Assembly: GCA_019155185.1 (NCBI GenBank)
Contig: CM032794.1
Span: forward strand, 3,511,988-3,575,987
Length of the DNA: 64,000 bases
Reading direction: 5' to 3'
Origin: Beaufortia kweichowensis
Taxonomy: Eukaryota > Chordata > Actinopteri > Cypriniformes > Gastromyzontidae
Shown: piece by piece, positions 1-64,000 of the stretch
Numbering within the stretch: position 1 is the first letter of the stretch
Layout: each line of letters starts with the position of its first letter
Notes under the pieces: model-generated
What the model was told of the DNA's origin: nothing
What the model saw: only the letters and a program-made list of their open reading frames with translations
Database searches by the model: none
Position numbers and translations under genes: made by a program

Positions 1-1818
1 AAAAATTTCACTTTGACCTTCCTTGATTTTGAAATCCCGAAGTAGACAAATTTTGGGGTTTTAAGGGTGGCTCCTAGCTAGTTTTTGTTCAAAGCAACAA
101 TCTGCTGGAAATACATGTTAGGCACTGTGGCATTGCCCTACAGAATCTTTGGTGTTGACAGATTTGAGGAGATGCGGTGAAAGTCCTGTAGTGTTACATC
201 TCTTGATTTTGTGCTCACATCTGTTTTAGAAATAATGATCTTGTGATTCTTATCTCAAACGTAATAAGAAATCACATATCAAATGTATAATATCTCTTTT
301 TTTCACCTATAGTGAGACTTTGTATCCAGTGTGCAATTTGCTTCTTAGATTTTTCTCCTGAATATTATACTAATAGTATTGTGTTTTGTTTAGTTTTAGA
401 AGACGTCTGAACAAACTGTGCTCACGTACAAAGACACTAAGTCTTCTGAGAGATTTTTCTATGAACTTGAAGTTCATACATAATTTTTTTCCATTCCATT
501 AAATGTGGAGACATACAAAGGAACAAATACAAACACATATCTAACTTCCTGAAAGAAGTAATCTAAATATTTAAATCTAAATATCTAAAAATCTAATCTA
601 ATATATAAAATAGAACTAAAATGTATATATACTTTGAACTAAGACATATATTCATGATCTAAGACGATGATATTTTCTATAGTAGTTATATGATTTGTAA
701 CTCTCACTTATTTTTGCAGTATCTGTAAACGATGTGTTTCATTACAGTATGAATCACAGTCTGCTTTGGATTGAATGCAGTAGTCTAAACATAATTAAAT
801 GTTAATCAGATCACTTGACAGTTTACATAAAAGCCTTTAATTTATTGCACTTAAATGAGCTCACTCGCTTAGCAACATCAGATGTTCTTGAGAAATTGAT
901 TTCCTCACCCTTTCATATCACAATCTGATTTATCAGGCAGATTTCAGATGTTTATTAAAACACATTTATGTGTAATATCTACGATTGTCCTTGCTGCCCA
1001 TTTATGTTTTATATAATGTAATATTAGTTTCTTCTAGTTGGCTGTGTTTTAAAAGTGAGATTGACCTTTTAGATCATTTATACCATTCAAGAAGGACTTA
1101 CTTATTGTGACTTCACACTTTTCCTCCGTGATTGACTGCTCTCTGTGTTCTGCATTGTGACCCACAATTGCAGAAGCCAATTTAGCTGTTGAAAAGGGAT
1201 TCATGAAGTCCCTGAGGTTCACTTAGAAGAACCACCATTACACTCTTTCTGCCCAGCAATTCCAGATTGATATGTAACATGTGCCAGGAGTACGTGTCAT
1301 ATCTCTCACACTGATGCATGAGCACTTCATCTCTGAGAGATGCCCTACAACAAATGGATTTGAAAACTCTGTTATATTTTATTTGCCTCTTTGCACTAAT
1401 TCTGCATTAAGGAACAACAATCTTATGAACAACACAGTGTTTTTATCTCTGCTTATTTTTACTGCTACAGTATATACAACACAATAACAGACAGGCTTGT
1501 GGAGCAAAGTTTATGACACCTGTCATGGCCAACACACAAACCCTGATTAGCTTTACTAGAATGATGGCATGACATTGTTTTGGACAAATATTTGGACATT
1601 TTGTCGGTGATTTGTGCCTGAATCTCACATTCCCAATGTGCACACGCTTGTTAGGATGAACATGGACCATCCGTGATTGTGATCTCACTGTGGCAGAATG
1701 TTTGTTTTGACGGTTTTAATATTTAATATTTTAGCAAATAGTGTCCAACCCAACACCAAAAACAAACTTGGATGAGGTGACAGTCCTTTTCAATGGGCTG
1801 ATATGACATGTGTTATAG
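1..1818 (+). other. Intron or 5' flank upstream of the first visible exon
   Basis: AT-rich sequence with no coding signal that I can support. A small 68-codon open stretch at 1281-1487 lacks coding character. The stretch ends in the acceptor 'tgttatag' for the exon at 1819, so at least its 3' part is intron. The true first exon is probably further upstream. Confidence 0.6.
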
Positions 1819-62953
<61,135 letters not shown>

Positions 62954-64000
62954 GTGAGAGACATTTCACAATCACCCTGGAACTGATTCAGGGCTTTAAA
63001 CGGCTGTATTATTGAACAAAAGCACTCCACAAAGCCCTCCTTAAGGTCACGATCCACTGTATTGATCTGTATTGATTTGTGCGTCTCAGGAACTGTGTGT
63101 GAAGGTGTCTGTGGCATGTGTGGTTTAGTGGAAGTGTGATGTCACAGGAGCTGGCCAGGTAATGAGAACAGCTAGACAAAGATCAGACATCATGCCTCAG
63201 AGAGATCAGCTCAGAGTCAGATCCAGCAAAGATACAGAAATACCCGGTTATGGGTTTTTCTGGTGCATCAGTGATATTGCTAGCTCGCTTGGTGCCTTGT
63301 GGGATTAGACAAGACTATAAAAATAAAAGTAAAAATAAAAGGATTTTTTAAAGCGTGCAAAGAGACCTAGATTCAAATCTCAACATAATGCACAAAAATG
63401 TGCTTTTTTAATAAATCAAGCTAAATTTCACCTAAACTTGACAGTCGTGCATTTTTATGTTCTAAAAGAAAGCAGCTTTGACATTTTCATTTTATAATAA
63501 CTCTTGGTGTTTCACAGGGGAAAAGTCACAGTTTGAGTGACATGAAGGTGGGCTGATGATGAATGAATTTTCAGTTTAGTTTTGAGGTGCAACTCAACAG
63601 GATATTATCTCATTTTAGATATCATTGATAACCATATCAGCTCAAAAATCACTATGAATGATTTTTGTTGTTGTTTTAGCCTCTCACAAGTCTTGTATGT
63701 TCTATAGCCAAGGTTATTTTAGTTTACCAAAACTATTTAAACATTTCTGTTAACTAAAATAATAAATAAAATATATGCCTAAATATAATATGAATAAATT
63801 ACTAAATAATTAAACAAAAATAAATATGAAAAGTACAATAATAAAATAAAAGCTATTTTAATATATTAATAAAGCTACAATAAAACTAAAATAGCTCAGT
63901 TTTTTGTTTATTTGTTAATGAAAGCCATTTTTGAGTTACATTGTTTACTGTTCACAATTCCATAATCAATTAGTTTACCTCAAATTTGTTCTTCAAAATA
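62954..64000 (+). other. Start of next intron
   Basis: Begins with donor 'gtgaga'. It holds AT-rich repeat text from 63706 ('ttattttagtttaccaaaac' and many 'aataaataaaat' words) and no exon that I accept. A splice-bounded 30-nt frame at 63518-63547 was considered and left out. Confidence 0.6.
63706..63955. repeat. AT-rich interspersed repeat
   Basis: 'ttattttagtttaccaaaac' with 'ttctgttaactaaaataata' is a known style of fish low-complexity repeat made of AAATAAA words. The ends are not clear. Confidence 0.4.

Noticed and set aside
63518..63547. Splice-bounded 10-codon frame GKSHSLSDMK
   Set aside because: Acceptor and donor exist and the phase is right, but it is too short and not coiled coil; probably chance.

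Overview
The window reads as vertebrate DNA, most likely from a teleost and probably a cyprinid. Introns are long and AT-rich. They hold several fragments of tRNA-derived SINEs, whose 3' tails resemble 'GGATAAAAGCGTCTG', many short palindromic DNA-transposon relatives (MITEs), and long (CT)n microsatellites. There is no bacterial operon structure, no CRISPR array and no rRNA. The species call rests on repeat style and is an inference.

One gene is supported. It lies on the + strand and runs across the whole window, from about 1819 to 62953. Both its first and last exons are outside the window. Nineteen exons with canonical AG/GT borders join into one open frame of about 947 residues that is almost entirely coiled coil (heptads rich in Leu, Glu, Gln, Lys and Arg). 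No transmembrane segment or catalytic motif is visible. I cannot name it with confidence. A PMFBP1-like sperm-tail or centrosomal coiled-coil protein of roughly 1000 residues is my leading guess, from length and architecture only.

Layout: 1-2.9 kb carries two N-terminal exons. An intron of about 19 kb follows (2.9-22 kb). Three exons lie at 22-29.7 kb, with one problematic extra exon at 26.6 kb. A 12-kb intron (29.7-41.7 kb) holds a perfect-looking hairpin and a broken unknown reading frame. From 41.7 to 63 kb exons are dense and encode about 80% of the visible protein. Several GC-richer intronic blocks with homeobox-, octamer- and E-box-like words could be conserved regulatory elements, possibly serving a neighbouring developmental gene; this needs alignment.

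The most interesting signal is in the gene structure. Eight of the 14 exons bounded by phase-0 introns are exact multiples of 21 nt, that is whole coiled-coil heptads (28, 49, 56 or 77 codons), and almost all start at heptad position a. The gene looks as if it was assembled from heptad-quantised exon units. Other items worth a check are an out-of-frame but coiled-coil-like exon at 26619, a possible internal start at 21978, a 33-bp-stem hairpin at 33097-33171, and a (CT)n array that serves as the polypyrimidine tract of an exon.
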